Of a DNA stretch of 64,000 nucleotides, positions 30,104 to 42,531 are shown one piece after another. How positions within the stretch are numbered: the stretch's first letter is position 1; each line of letters starts with the position of its first letter. The stretch covers positions 42,545,511 to 42,609,510 of the forward strand of contig CM064424.1 of the NCBI GenBank assembly GCA_032690845.1. Direction: 5' to 3'. The notes below the pieces were generated by a model that made no database searches, had not been told where the DNA came from, and worked only from the letters and a program-made list of their open reading frames with translations. Source of the stretch: Eleusine coracana subsp. coracana (lineage: Eukaryota > Streptophyta > Magnoliopsida > Poales > Poaceae). Position numbers and translations under genes: made by a program.

Positions 30104-33100
30104 GTAGCCACTGAGAGATTTGCAAGTTAGTTGTTGATCTTCAGTTGATTGACTAATGCTTCGTCATGAATATGATTAAGCTTTTTCATGTACAATAACA
30201 AACTTATAAAGGTCTTCAAGAATCTTTAAAAAAGATTATGCACCAAATAATATTCATATGCAGGGAAAAATTCACCTACTAGGTGTAGGTATAGCCCCCG
30301 ACTCAGAAGGTATTTAGATCACAAAATATCTTGTGAGTCAAAAATAATAACACCGTATGTAAATCTGGATATACCACTTTTCCCGATTGATTCGAAGAGG
30401 AGTTTTAATACGGTAGCATCCAAGATTGGTTCTACCACTCTCCCCAACTAACAAAAGGAACCATTGGTATTAATGAATTCGAGTGATACTTGATAAGATA
30501 TATCAAGCATAGCAGTCATCAAAATATCCGAGTGATACTTGATCCAACATAACAAGTATAAGAGCCATAAAAAATATCCAAACAATACTTGATTAAATAT
30601 AACAAGTATAGCAGCCCCCGCGCGTGATTCTGGTGTGAAAAATAACAACTCTTGCATGGCTCTCCAATATTGAGTAAGATCATAAGTAACCAATGTCGAG
30701 TGATCCAATAATATAGTTGAATGATATAACAACTCGAGACAAGAAGGCCGAGTGATCCAATAATGAAGCTGAATGATCCAATAACTCGGGATAACAAAAC
30801 CGTGTGATGTCAATAAAATAGCTCCAGTTGATATAGCTACTATAATCTATAAAAATAATATATTCAATAAATAATACATTAATAAAATAAATAATATATT
30901 CAATAAGTAATACATATATAAAACAAACAATGTACTCAAAAGATAATACATTGATAAAACCAACAATGTATTTAATAGGTAGTACACTGATAAATCAAAT
31001 AATGTATTCAATATGTGATACATATATAAAATAATAATATTGATCTATTGCCAGAAATGCAATAGATGCTTGGGTTGTATTGGGTGATTAAGTATTGTAT
31101 GAACTCGAGCCTAACTCTCACAATCAGTAAATATCAGATACTAATACTACTAAATGACTTCCTTAACGTTTAACATGAAGCATGGAGACTAAGAACTCAC
31201 TCGAATGAACATGTGAGTCAAGGTAAAAAGCCGCCTTGGTCCTCAACAAACGATATGAACTATAGAGACTAAGAACTCACTCTATAAAGTATATGTGAGT
31301 TAAGGTAATATCGAGAGTCTAATGCATCAAGATTATGCAGAAAGAAATCATCCCTAAGTTAAAGAACCTACAACCTTTAATTAGATGAATAAAACTGAAA
31401 TTATAAAAATACTTAGCTGCTTAATATCCATCGAGCTAAAGACGAGCCTCTGACATAACAGCTCAAAAGGTCCGAGGGATCGAAATTTTAGAAACCATGA
31501 GTAGTTGATCATGGCCGAGTGATCTAATGACTCGGTGCTCCGTGGCTGAGTGATCCATTGACTCGGCGCTCCATGACTGAGTGATATCAATGAGATAACT
31601 GTAATACAAGAACATAAATAATATAGTTATATGTAAAATTAATATAAAGCATTAATGAAATAACGTTTTTAATATCTAAGTTTGTTGAATTTCTATTATT
31701 CATCTAAGGCTTATATTTGTTTAGAGTACTGATCATTCAATCAACAGACATAAAAAATAAACAAGGTTCATTAGAAGAACAATATGCACGATGATTTTGA
31801 CAAATGGCATGAGCCATAGAGCTAGTCTGACCAATTTGGGTAATGGGAGTCAGACAGGCAACTAAGCAAAACAGCTGAACTACTCCTAATACCAAATATG
31901 TACCGCTAAAACTCATTCGGCCAAACATGTACGAGTCAAAATCAACCGAGAAAAATTATTGACCAATATTGTCAAGGCAAAAAGATGAATCCAAAAGAAA
32001 CTCAAAACTATCACCGTAAGATAAAGAACCTATGGCCTTTAAATTGAGTTAATATAAATAAAACAAAATAAAATAAACTATAAAGTTTACTTAGCTTTGT
32101 GATAGTAGACGAATTGTAGATGAGCCATATGCAAGCCATAGACAATCCCTCGAGCATGCAGCTTGATTGTCGATGCGAGTAACCCAATCACCATGTCGCC
32201 TCGCCGAGTGATTAATTGAATCATCAAATAGCTCAGTTGTCGGAACATCAAAGTGCCGAGTCATTGGTTAAATAGTTAGATCACCGGCCGAGTGGCTAAG
32301 TCAACCCCTCAAGTCTCCAACACGACCCAAAGTATGAACTCCATGTCACACACGTCCATGCAAAAGAAACCATGAAACATGATGAAATTTAAATAACCAG
32401 ACCAATGGGTATAATGTGTAAATAATAAAATAATATAGAAGATTAAAGATGAACTGAAAACATCCCTGATGTGTACTCGATCCGAATTTCTTCAATTTTG
32501 GAGCAACTTGGCAAGACGATCGTGTTGATTGGTTAATCACGTGCAGTGGCACTCATCGGCCACCGTGATTCACGCCGATTCGCCGATTAGCCGTGGTGTC
32601 GAGTCAACGAGTGGCTTTGAATGCTTAAGTGACTCAAAGCGTCACCAGTGTGCTTGTGCCTTCAACCGTGTAGATGAGCCATTGCGTCGCTGAGTTGCTG
32701 AGCCATCAGCCAAGTGGACAACCGGCGTCGCCATCTTGATCACCCGCCTTTTTTATAGCAACAAACACATGATTTGATCTGACAAATGCGATATAGCTAA
32801 CCACAGTATAGATGGTCAACTCATAGATACAAAAGGATAAGTGCAAAATAAACTCAAACCTATCACCGTAAAATTAAGAACCTACGGCCTTCAAATTGAG
32901 TTTGTACGAAAAAAATTATAAAAATAACTTAGCTTTTCAATAGTCGACGATCCATCAAATTGCAAGTCGCTGAATTGGCACGCCGAGTGATTGGTCGCCA
33001 CACCGAGTGATTGGTCAAGTCAACCAAGACATCAAATTAGCCGAGTTGCCGAGCTATTGTGTTGCCCAGTTGCCGAGTCATTGCCTCATTGGATAGTTAA

Positions 33101-34267
33101 CTCGATGGGTTGCCGAGTGCACCAATATTATGGCTGTTGAAAATCTCCAGGAGACAACCAGGCACGATTGTGATCTGGAAGCACGCAGCACCGGCCAACT
33201 TCGAGAACGTCTATGATCGGTCTCCACTGGTGGACACGAAAAGTATAACAACTCGTACATGCAAAGGGATCAATCATGTCATGAGCAGTATACTAATCAG
33301 ATTGATTAGGAAATAAAGTAATGCAGAAGGAAATAATCAAGCTAAATAGGTTTTCGGCCTTCCGGCACATGCGACGTTCAGATCCGTACTTGCTTGCAAG
33401 GTTAGTATGTAGGAGTAGTATACGAGATAAACTAAGGAAAAAGGAAAAAGAAAACTTCCCTCATGTGACATGCGTGCCTCCAAGACCTGGTTGCTCACGA
33501 AATTAATTCACAACAGATTCGGCGAGTCGGTGGAAGTAAGACTTCTTGATTGACTTCAATGATGAACTTGTCGACTTCCTCAAAACCAGTGGCATATTAA
33601 TATCGATTTTGTCCAGATAAAATCGGCAGGGAATCCACACAAGCTGGCGACATATTCTTCAACGTGGACAATCAATGCAAGCCCCTGGCAGATAAGAAAA
33701 CTTCGTCGAGTCAAAGTGACCCAGCATCCATCCGCCTGGTTATCACCGTCAAAGTGTGTCTTGACGCCAGCACATGAAGCACTTGGCATCTTCTTAGCTT
33801 TTGTGCAACTCAGGCACATGCAAAAAAGACGTCGCACAAGGAGTAATTCAATCAAACCATCAGATTGATTAGCATATAATAATACATAAAGAATAAATAA
33901 AGAAAGAAATATTTCCTGATGTCACGTGATGATGTGAACGCCATGTTACCACGCGGCCGAGTATTTGACTCGGACTTGCCTTCGAATACGGCGGTACGTG
34001 TACAATCAAAACTCGATCTTTGGACTTGCTTCCACTGGACTCGCCGACTTCACATACGACGCGATCGGCCGACTACAATCACACGGCGATCTTGCTGCTC
34101 CGTCATGGTGGTGATCCAACTCCAAATCTTGTAGCTAGCAATTTCGACGGAGTACGAGAGAGATATGCCGACTTCTCGCCACAGGCCGCAGCGATCCAAA
34201 CTTAGACAAAGAAAACCATTGAACTCGACAAACCGATCTCAATGCCAACCCCTTCTGGCGCGCCAAC

Positions 34268-34650
34268 TGTCGATACTAATATCAGCAGTGGATCATAGGG
34301 CTACCCATGATCCTTGTTTATTGGTAGAGGCATGCGCGAGACCGAGAGTCGATAGACATACAAGACGCAAGGTTTAGACAGGTTCGAGCCTTCCGGAGGA
34401 TAACAACCCTATGTCCTATGTTCTGTGGTGTATTATACGGGTCTTAATGAGAGAGCCCCTGCCCCTCCTTATATATCTGGGGGACGGGGTTACATGGCAA
34501 GTGTCCTAGTTAGTTACAACATGATTGACTTGTTGTGTACTCTAAATAATAATCCGAGTAGTTATCTTTATGGGTCTTTATCTTTATTGGATCCGGCCCA
34601 CTCAACAATATATCCAAGTGGTGAGATATTCCTGGTATATATATACCATA
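34268..34650 (-). repeat. LTR of the LARD-like element (5' LTR in its orientation)
   Basis: It starts TGTCGATACT and ends ATATACCATA where the partner ends TTCCACA. The primer-binding-type sequence lies at 34250-34267 on the minus strand, just inside. Confidence 0.9.
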
Positions 34651-34655
34651 AAATT

Positions 34656-35452
34656 ATAACTCTTTTTTCTTTTTTGAAGAATCCAAGGAACTGCTAAGTA
34701 AACTTACAATATATATGAATAATGTTTGATATTTTATATTTTATATCATCCTCTTAGTTCTTAACGACACCACCAACAATTTTTCAAATGTTGTCTTGGG
34801 AATTGCTGTAAGAAAACATCATTATTGGAATTGAAACTTGAAAATACTATTAGAAAAAAATTGTGATGTATTCCCTCCGTTCCAAAATTATTGTTATCAA
34901 TCATTCGCCTTATACTCTTATTTGAAATATTTGTTCAAATATGAAAAGTGATAAGTTATATTTAAATTTTATCTAGTAATAAAACAATTTTGGATAAGAT
35001 GGATGGTGAAAGTTAATGAAAAAGTCAACGATGATAACAACTTTGGAATGGAGGAAGTATATGTATTTAATTGAACCTGATCTAAAAGTTGAATATTTTT
35101 GTATATATTTTCAGTTTACACAGTAATGTTCACCATTTTTCTTTGGCAATGATATTGTATGTGGTGAGTTTTGGGCTAACCTAGTGTTACCTCAGTTACC
35201 TGTCTTTTAAGCTTCTATTTTTGTTACCTAAACAACCCGATGATTGCATGTACCTTTGCTTGCTTGAAGCAGGTCCAACTATATACTCCACCTTGTTTTA
35301 ACTGAAGTTGTCAATTTCTTTTGCCTTTTTGAATTGGGCAATTCCCATTCCTAGATTTTTCAACCAAATGTTGTAGCTGGAATGCACAAGCTGAGACAAA
35401 ACTTCCATGTTTTCCATGCCTGAACTTGTGAGCATGGTTCTGTTGGGTAGAC
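34656..35452. other. AT-rich spacer with one Stowaway MITE
   Basis: Apart from the MITE at 34871-35057 I see no feature. It lies between the two large LTR elements. Confidence 0.5.
34869..35059. mobile_element. Stowaway-like MITE
   Basis: Element 34871-35057 (187 bp) begins TTCCCTCCGTTCCAAAATTA and ends CAACTTTGGAATGGAGGAAG, flanked by TA on both sides. Ends, TA duplication, size and AT-rich interior fit the Stowaway (Tc1/mariner) group. Confidence 0.9.
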
Positions 35453-35457
35453 TTATT

Positions 35458-35806
35458 TGTTAGAGTTAATCTTGTTTTCATATAGTTGATTAGTTGTGTC
35501 AGTGTCTTGAGTTAGATAGTTAGTGTGTGCATATGCTGGAGCACGGCGTCATGTCAGACTTTTAGTGTTGACTGCATGCAAGTGATGCATGTGGTTGTTT
35601 GTTGGTGAACTTGGCGGTGTAGCCAAATCTTAGACGAGTGGCTGAGCTAATTCTCCGCATGCATGGGTTAGTGGTGATCTGCATGTAGATAGGATAGTGC
35701 CATGCATGTAGGAGGAGATGAGTGGAGGCACGGTAGTGCTGGCCGGGTCGTGCGGCCACCGTTGCTGAGTTTGTGCGCGGGTGAGTTACGGTCACGGTAG
35801 TGTGTA
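35458..35806 (+). repeat. 5' LTR of the gag-only element, truncated
   Basis: It matches the 3' LTR copy (42366-42531 plus 43675-43965) up to GTAGTGTGT and then switches to the LTR of the nested Copia. The missing part includes TATA, primer site and leader. Confidence 0.9.
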
Positions 35807-36539
35807 CTCATAGCAATGCTTTCTTTCTCTCTCAAAGCTTTCTTTATTCAGTCATGGGTATGAGTGCTGCTATTTAAGTTGGTGTGGACCACCATAGACT
35901 AGTAAGATGGTACTAAAACCAACAACCACTTATTGCTTTAAAATTTTTTCTGAATGGGCCATAGAAAATGGGTCAAATTCCAACAATCTCCCACCAATTC
36001 CAAAGCAAGGAATAGATGTAAAAAAGGATCACTGTGTTGTAGTATTGTTAATATACCAGTCTTTCGGTAAAAGTCCCGTACGGGTTAAACTTAAACCTAG
36101 AATATCAATATCCATCTTTCGCCAGCTGAAGAATGGACTAGGCCTTGAATTCTCAGCTTTGTGTGGGCAGATTTCAATTGAAATCAAACTAATACTAGGC
36201 TGCCAAAACAACCTTGCTTAACCGGAGCGTTAATGGTCTGCTTCCAAATCTTCTCATGAGCTTTTATGAGAACGGCCTATTCTCACGAACTACGACGAGC
36301 TCAAGTAGGTGTTTTCCTTCAAGATATCCTGTAGGCTAATATCTTTTACAATGGAAAATATTAAGGGTCATTGCCAACCTTCCATACAGTCAAGAGTACT
36401 ACGCTTTGTCATTTGAACATGGGTACATTTTATTTATTTATAATATACTTTTTGGTTACACTAATCAACTTGTTCTTCCTGTTACCTTAGTCACGAGATC
36501 TCCGATCAAAAGGACAGGTTGCCATTGTGGTGTAACTTT

Positions 36540-37200
36540 TAGATGGGCCTCATACCCATGTTCTTAGACATCACAGTAATCATATTCCGTGATAATCCCT
36601 TTGTAAAAGGGTCTGCCAGATTATTTTCGCTTTTCACATAGCTCACAGCTATAACTTCGGAGGTTTTCATCTTTTTGACAGATTTCAGTCTACGATTGAT
36701 ATGTTTATTTTACTTTGAGTTATCCTTTGTATTCATAACCTGAGCTAGCATTGATTGGTTATCGTAATACATTAGGATAGGCGGTACCGGCTTTTCCACG
36801 AAAGGCAAGTCCATCGATAGCTCTCTTAGCCATTCAGCCTCAGTAGTAGCTGTTTCTAGTGCTACAAGTTATGCTTCACACGTGGATTTTGTTAACACGG
36901 TCTGTTTACAAGACCTCCATGAAACTGCAGCACCAACAAGCGTAAACACATAGCCACTCGTGGCTTTGGTCTCATCCGCATCTGAGATCCAATTGGAATC
37001 ACTATATCCTTCCAACACCGGTGGATATCCCGAGTAGTGAATTCCGAGTGAGGTTGTGCCTCTCAAATAGCGCAACACTCGCTCAAGTGCCTTCCAATGA
37101 TCATCTCCTGGGTTTGATATAAACCGACTTAGTTTGCTCATAGCATAGGAGATGTCAGGTCTTGTGGCACCTGCAAGATACATGAGGGACCCAATTATTT
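36540..37200 (-). pseudogene. Copia RNase H domain (nested element)
   Basis: The reading [60 protein letters not shown] and [20 protein letters not shown] is Copia RNase H; the Asp of GYSDSNW is a metal ligand. It continues in broken form to about 36540, where GMRPI marks the usual end of pol. Confidence 0.85.
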
Positions 37201-37355
37201 GTGAGTATCTCAGTTGATCTTTTCCCTCTCCTTCAAATTTTCAAAGCTTGATGCTCGCATCATAGGGAGTTGGAGAGATTTTACAATCCTCAAAGCCAAA
37301 ATGGCTAAGTATTTTCTCTGCATAGTGGGATTGACTCAATGTAATTCCGTCTTTG

Positions 37356-38339
37356 CTACTTCACATTTAGGATCACATCCGCTGGTCCCAAATCTTTCAT
37401 GTTAAAACACCTTGACAAGAAAGTTTTGATCTCATCAATTACTCTTGTGCTTGTTCCAAAAATTAATATGTCATCGACATACAAGCACAATGTTACTCCC
37501 TCGCCCCCACCATAACGATAGTACACACACTTATCTGCTTTGTTTACGCTAAATCCAGAAGATGTCAAAGTGGTGTCAAATTTTTCATGCCATTGTTTGG
37601 GTGCTTGCTTAGGTCCATATAGGGATTTTATTAATCTGCACACTTTGTTTTCTTGCCCAGGAACTTTATAACCTTCTGGTTGCTCCATATATATCTCTTC
37701 CTCTAACTCTCCATAACGGAAAGTGGTATTTACATCCATTTGATGGATATGGAAACCATAAGAAGCTGCAAGAGCAAGAAGCACTCTAATGGTGGAAATT
37801 CGGGCAACATGAGAGTATGTATCAAAGAAATCCTCTCCTTCTCTTTGTGTGAATCCCTTGGCCACAAGTCTAGCCTTGTACTTTTCAATAGTACCATCAG
37901 GCTTCAATTTCTTTTTAAAGATCCACTTACATCCAATTGGTTTGCACCCGCTTGGACACTCAGTGATCTCCTAAGTCCCATTAGACATGATAGAGTCCAT
38001 CTCATTACAGACTGCCTCTTTTCAATATTCTACATCTGAAGATGCATATGCTTCTAAAAGAGTGTTGAGCACATCATCCACAAGATAAACAATATAGTCA
38101 TCACCAAAAGATTTTGCAATCTTTTGTCTCTTACTCCTATGCAGAGCTTCACTGATGACATTGTCATCTTCTTCAGATGGTGCGTATAAATTATCGTTTG
38201 TTTCACATGGTGATGTGTATTCCTCAGGAGCATTCACATGATTGTGATAATTCTCACTCTGAGAAGTGCTACCTGCTGCTCTCATAGGAAATATATTCTC
38301 AAAGAATGAAGCATCTCTCGACTTCATGATAGTGTTCAT
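37356..38339 (-). pseudogene. Copia reverse transcriptase (nested element)
   Basis: The frame 37907-37356 reads KPDGTIEKYKARLVAKGFTQ, then FHIHQMDVNTTFRYGELEEE, IKSLYGPKQAPKQWHEKF and CLYVDDILIFGT. The YVDD active site is present, and so is the earlier catalytic Asp (QMDV). The preceding frame (38339-38022) is the integrase-RT linker with RSKRQKIAKSFGDDYIVYLV. A stop near 37950 and a frameshift toward RNase H break the polyprotein. Confidence 0.9.
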
Positions 38340-39352
38340 ATTTTGTTTAGGAGTGTTAGATTTAACTACTAAGAATCTATAGGCCGTACTATTATGTGCA
38401 TATCCTAAAAATATGCAATCTACTGTTTTGGGTTGGAGCTTTCTCTTTTTCGGCTCAGGTAAATTAACCTTTGCGAGACAACCCCAAATCCTTAAGAAAT
38501 TGACATTGGGTTTTCTCTTATTCTATCCTTCATAGGGAGTGACTTCTTTGTTTTTAGTCACTACCCTGTTTAGGACAAAATTAGCTGTCAAGATAGCTTC
38601 CCCCACCATTCATAGGGCATACCGGCGCTCTCTAACATGGCATTCACCAAATCTGTTAGAGTTCAGTTTTTGCTCTCAACCACCCCATTCGCTTGAGGTG
38701 AATATGGTGGTGTCACTTCATGGATAATACCATGTTCAACACAAAATTGAGAAAAATCATTTGAGTTATACTCTCCTCCACGATCATTGCGTAATCGTTT
38801 GATTTTTCTCTCAAGTTGGTTCTCAACTTCGGCCTTATAAATTTTAAAGTATTGTAAAGCTTCATCTTTTGTTTTAAGCAAGTAAATATAGCAAAAACGA
38901 GTAGCATCATCAATCAAAGTCATGAAATATCTCTTGCCTCCTCTTGTCAATATTCCATTCATTTCACACAAATCAGAATGAATAAGATCTAATGGTGCCA
39001 AGTTTCACTTTTCCTATAAACTCTTAAATGGTTTTCGAGATTGTTTTGCTTGCACACAAGATTGACACTTTGATCCTTTGACAATATTAAACTTAGGAAT
39101 AAGATCTAATCTGGACATTCTAGCAATGGTGTCAAACCCAATATGACAAAAACGTGAGTGCCACACATCAGCCTCACAAATATTTTTATTAATCATGGAT
39201 GCAACATTCAGATTATAGGAATAATCATAAGTGTTCAAGCGGAACAAGCCTCCGCTTAAATAGCCTTTGCCAATAAAGTTTCCAAACTTGGACATTACAA
39301 CTTTATTTGACTCAAATACTAACTTAACCATCTTGACACAATAAGGAAACAC
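38340..39352 (-). pseudogene. Copia GAG-preintegrase and integrase (nested element)
   Basis: The frame 39352-39014 has VWHSRFCHIGFDTIARMSRL and CQSCVQAKQSRKPFKSL, the zinc-binding pre-integrase. The frame 39001-38663 has PLDLIHSDLCEMNGILTRGG, FMTLIDDATRFCYIYLLKTK and RNDRGGEYNSNDF, then PPYSPQANGVVESKN: the DDE core (D, D, E) is visible. Frames are separated by stops; the C-terminal part (38660-38340) is shifted. Confidence 0.9.
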
Positions 39353-39572
39353 TAATTAGATTCCTCTTTATTATGGGAGCATGCTGCATGTTCTTCAAAA
39401 GGACAGTCTTCCCTGAAGTGAGCTTCAGTTTGACTGTACCAACACCAAGAATAGAAGCAGCTGATTCGTTTCCCATCAGGATGGAGGAGGACCACGTCCC
39501 TTCGTAAGAAGAAAACATAGACAAATCAGAACACACATGAACATTGGCACCCGTATCAACCCACCAATCCAA
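39324..39572 (-). pseudogene. Copia protease (nested element)
   Basis: WWVDTGANVHVCSDLSMFSS carries the aspartic protease motif DTGA with catalytic Asp intact. The usual length after it is present (VGTVKLKLTSGKTVLLKNMQ). It overlaps the end of gag through a frameshift near 39570. Confidence 0.85.
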
Positions 39573-39579
39573 AGATTGA

Positions 39580-40477
39580 AAGGCTGAAAAACAAATGGTA
39601 AATTACCATAACCAGATGGATTGGTCTTATCACCGTTGTTCTTGCCAATGGTTACATTGACAACCTTCTTCTGCCGTCCATCAGAATTGTCTTTGCGATG
39701 GCGGCAATCTTTTGCAAGATGCCCTGGTTTGCCACACACATAGCAGGATCTGTTGTCCTTTTTGTATTGTTCTTCTTAAAGTTAGTGGTTTTCTTGGGCT
39801 TTCCACTAGCCCCGCATCTTTCCCTTGTTCTTGTTATAGTAAGTTTTCTTTTCAACTACAACATTTGCACTAGCACCATTCTCTGCAGCGGCAGAAGTGC
39901 TAGGAGCGTCTTTAGCTCTTGCCTTTTCTTCCACATCGAGGGCTATAATTAGATTTTTAGTTGAGATATCTTCCCTCTTGTGTTTCAAGCTCGTGGCAAA
40001 ATCTCACTATGAGGCAGGGAGTTTGGCAACAATGCCCGCTGCCACAACTCGATAAGGCAGAGAACATCCCAAACTTGCAATCTCTTTGGCCAGAAGCTAT
40101 AACTCGTGAGTTTGAGACACTATCGACTTTGCAGTGTCAATGCTGAAGTCAAAGAGTTGCTCACACATGTACAGCAAACGACCGACTTCAAAGACGACAT
40201 ATTTGCGCTCAAGTGCATCCCACAACTCAGTGGGGTCGGTATAATTCATATAAACATCATATAAATTATCCGCTAATAGGGTTAAGATGTAGCCAAGCGC
40301 CAAATCACGCGTTGTGGGAAAAGCAGTGGTCTGCTGAACCGTGAATGGCATCATTGGGTAGATCACCCACCACAGTCCCATTGACATAAGCCAGAATCTG
40401 ACTTTAGTCTGTCAACGACGAAAGTTTTCACCACCACCAAACCTCTTGGGTTTCATTGCATCCGAAGCACCAACCAT
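39580..40477 (-). pseudogene. Copia gag (nested element)
   Basis: ATG at 40477 starts MVGASDAMKPKRFGGGENFR, typical of Copia gag, followed by DNLYDVYMNYTDPTELWDAL (in frame 40387-40097) and a zinc knuckle CVCGKPGHLAKDC (C-X2-C-X4-H-X4-C). At least three frame breaks occur. Gag forms the particle shell in active elements. Confidence 0.85.
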
Positions 40478-40519
40478 TGCTAGAATAATAGAATAAATGC
40501 AACAATAAGGTTTCTGGAT

Positions 40520-41437
40520 TGTTGGAAATATGCGTATTATTCTAATTCTAGATTTTAGTTTTAGGCAAATTTTATAACAATTCAAACTCGAGATGCAAAC
40601 TAACACATGCAGCGGGCAGAACAACACAATAATAACAAGGGGAGCCATTAGAACTCATGTTGGATTTGTTGGTGCTTCAAACAATGCTAATAGTAGACGA
40701 GGTAGCTCATCGATGAGGCAACGCAGATCATCGTGGATCAGTCTCGAGCGGTCGCGCAGATGCGATGCCTAGAAACCTTATTGCCGCCCCTTGTGCAGGC
40801 TTCAAGGCGATAAAGGAACAGAGATTCCGCTCACCCTTTTCCTCGGTGCACTCCAAGGAATAGGGCCGGCGAGATGAAAGCTGCTCAACACCATAGCACA
40901 GCTCTCCAAGAAGGAAGAAGAAGAAGTGGAAGAGATTTTTCTCTCGTCTTAGAAACCTGGACGTCTCCAGGGGCCTAATATAGGCACGGCTGCCCTCTAG
41001 GAGCCGTTTCCTCTCTAATGCGCATACTAATTAGCAGTCAATAGCATGCTGGCATATTAACTGTAATTATGACAATTAACCGTGTATTAATCCTTTTGAT
41101 TAGTACATAATGATTCAGATTTGATAGAGGATACGAGTGGCAAAAAGTCACTTAGACTCACAGACACGCCAAGCCACGATCGCGCGTCGCAAGTCACAAG
41201 TCATGCTGAACAATACGCGAAAAAGCGCGTATACGTGCGCGCGCGTGCGTGCATGTGTACTCATAGCAATGCTCTCTTTCTCTCCCAAAGCTTTTTTATT
41301 CAGTCATGGGTACGAGTGTTGTTATTTAAGTTAGTGTGGACCACCATAGACTAGCAAGGTGGTACTAAAACCAACAGTCACTTATTGCTTTGGAATTTCT
41401 TCTGAATGGGCCATAGAAAATGGGCCAAATTCCAACA
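40520..41437 (-). repeat. 5' LTR of the nested Copia element, complete
   Basis: On the minus strand it starts TGTTGGAATTTGGCCC and ends ATTTCCAACA. The portion 41437-41256 matches the truncated 3' LTR (35985-35803). TATATTAGG near 40980 may be the LTR TATA box. Confidence 0.85.
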
Positions 41438-42314
41438 TGGGGGAGATGGAGCGGGGAAAGGAGCTGTCATCGACGCACGACCGGTGGCAAGAGTGGTCGC
41501 GATGCATTATCCAATGCTGAGCGACACGAACTATGGTGTGTGGGCGGTGAAGATGAAGATAATTCTCCGTCATCTTGGCGTGTGGGCAGCGATCGTGAGT
41601 GAAGATCCTGTGAGTGAAGAGAAGGATAATGAAGCTCTCGCTGCCATCTCTCAGGCAGTGCCCGATGCTGTGATGATGGCCATTACAGACAAGGACATGG
41701 CGAAGGAAGCTTGGGAGGCCATAAAGGACATGAACATTAGGGAAGATTAAGTGAAGAAGGCACGAGTGCAAGCATTGAAGAGGCAGTTCGATCGCATGTA
41801 CATGGAGGATTCTGAGTCAATTGCAGAATTCTCTCAGAAGCTCACCACAATTGTGGGGGAGATGCGCTCTCTTGGAGCCAAGTTGAAGGACTGTGATGTG
41901 GTAGAGAAACTGTTCAGCGCTGTCCCTGATAGGTTTATTCCTATCATTGGCACCATCGAGCAATGGGGTGACGTGATAGAGATGTCTGTGGTGGAGGCAA
42001 TCGGGCACCTCCGGGCATTTGAAGAGTTGTCAAGGGGGCGGGGACATGACAAGGAAGGAGGGCCACAGCTGCTGATCACACAAGCTGATGAGCCAAGGCT
42101 CACACGTGTAGAATGGGAGGCCAAGGTTGCTGAAGAGAAGAAGAATGGGGAGAAGAAAAAGTATCTCGGCAAGTTCGACAAGTCGAAGATTGAGTGTTGT
42201 AGGTGTGGTGAGCTCGGACACTTCGCAGATGATTGCAATGCCGATAAGAGAGTGATCAAGGGCGTGGCACAACTTGTCGTTGCTGACTGGGATGATGAAC
42301 CTGCGCTGCTTTGA
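41406..42314 (+). pseudogene. gag of the gag-only element
   Basis: The reading MHYPMLSDTNYGVWAVKMKI, then EAWEAIKDMNIRED, a TAA stop at 41748-41750, and VKKARVQALKRQFDRMYMED continues as LTTIVGEMRSLGAKLKDCDV and PDRFIPIIGTIEQWGD to a zinc knuckle CCRCGELGHFADDC (C-X2-C-X4-H-X4-C). It ends at TGA 42312-42314. This is UBN2-type Copia gag. The first codons near 41438 touch the LTR of the nested Copia. One stop breaks an otherwise open frame of about 300 codons. Pol does not follow, so the element depends on partners. Confidence 0.9.
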
Positions 42315-42531
42315 AGTCTGAGGAGAAGGTGTTGAAGAATAAAGGGAACAAGATTAAGGGGAGATTGTTAGAGTTAATCTTGTTTTCATATAGTTGATTA
42401 GTTGTGTCAGTGTCTTGAGTTAGATAGTTAGTGTGTGCATATGCTGGAGCACGGCATCATGTCAGAGTTTTAGTGTTGACTGCATGCAAGTGATGCATGT
42501 CAGAGTTTTAGTGTTGACTACATGCAAGTGA

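Larger units (their letters stand above)
29675..34655 (-). mobile_element. Non-coding LTR retrotransposon (LARD-like) with intact ends
   Basis: Direct LTRs lie at 29680-30103 and 34268-34650, flanked by the 5-bp target duplication AAATT (29675-29679 and 34651-34655). The minus orientation follows from TTGGCGCGCCAGAAGGGG directly inside the right LTR, a typical binding-site region of grass elements, and from a minus-strand TATATAAG in each LTR. The 4.2-kb interior has no gag or pol, only short frames. That is the definition of a large retrotransposon derivative. Words such as CCGAGTGAT and CCGAGTTG recur many times in it (30650-33120). Confidence 0.9.
35803..41437 (-). mobile_element. Ty1/Copia retrotransposon nested in the gag-only element
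   Basis: The 5' LTR is 41437-40520 (918 bp, TGTTGGAATTTGG...CCAACA). Coding order on the minus strand is gag, protease, integrase, RT, RNase H, as in Copia. A purine tract GGTGGGAGAT precedes the 3' LTR, of which only 183 bp remain (35985-35803). The loss is explained by a deletion that joined it to the host LTR at a shared TGTGT. The sequence after the 5' LTR, ATCCAGAAACC, is also found at the same place in the Copia at 56474, so the two families are related. Frameshifts make it inactive. Confidence 0.9.

Noticed and set aside
30448..30813. Hydrophobic minus-strand frames in the LARD interior
   Set aside because: They arise from repeated CTCGG/ATCACT words (LLDHST, YWITR repeats) rather than from protein conservation.
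30650..33120. CRISPR-like repeats
   Set aside because: The repeated CCGAGTGAT words have irregular spacing and no constant spacer length, and the genome is eukaryotic.
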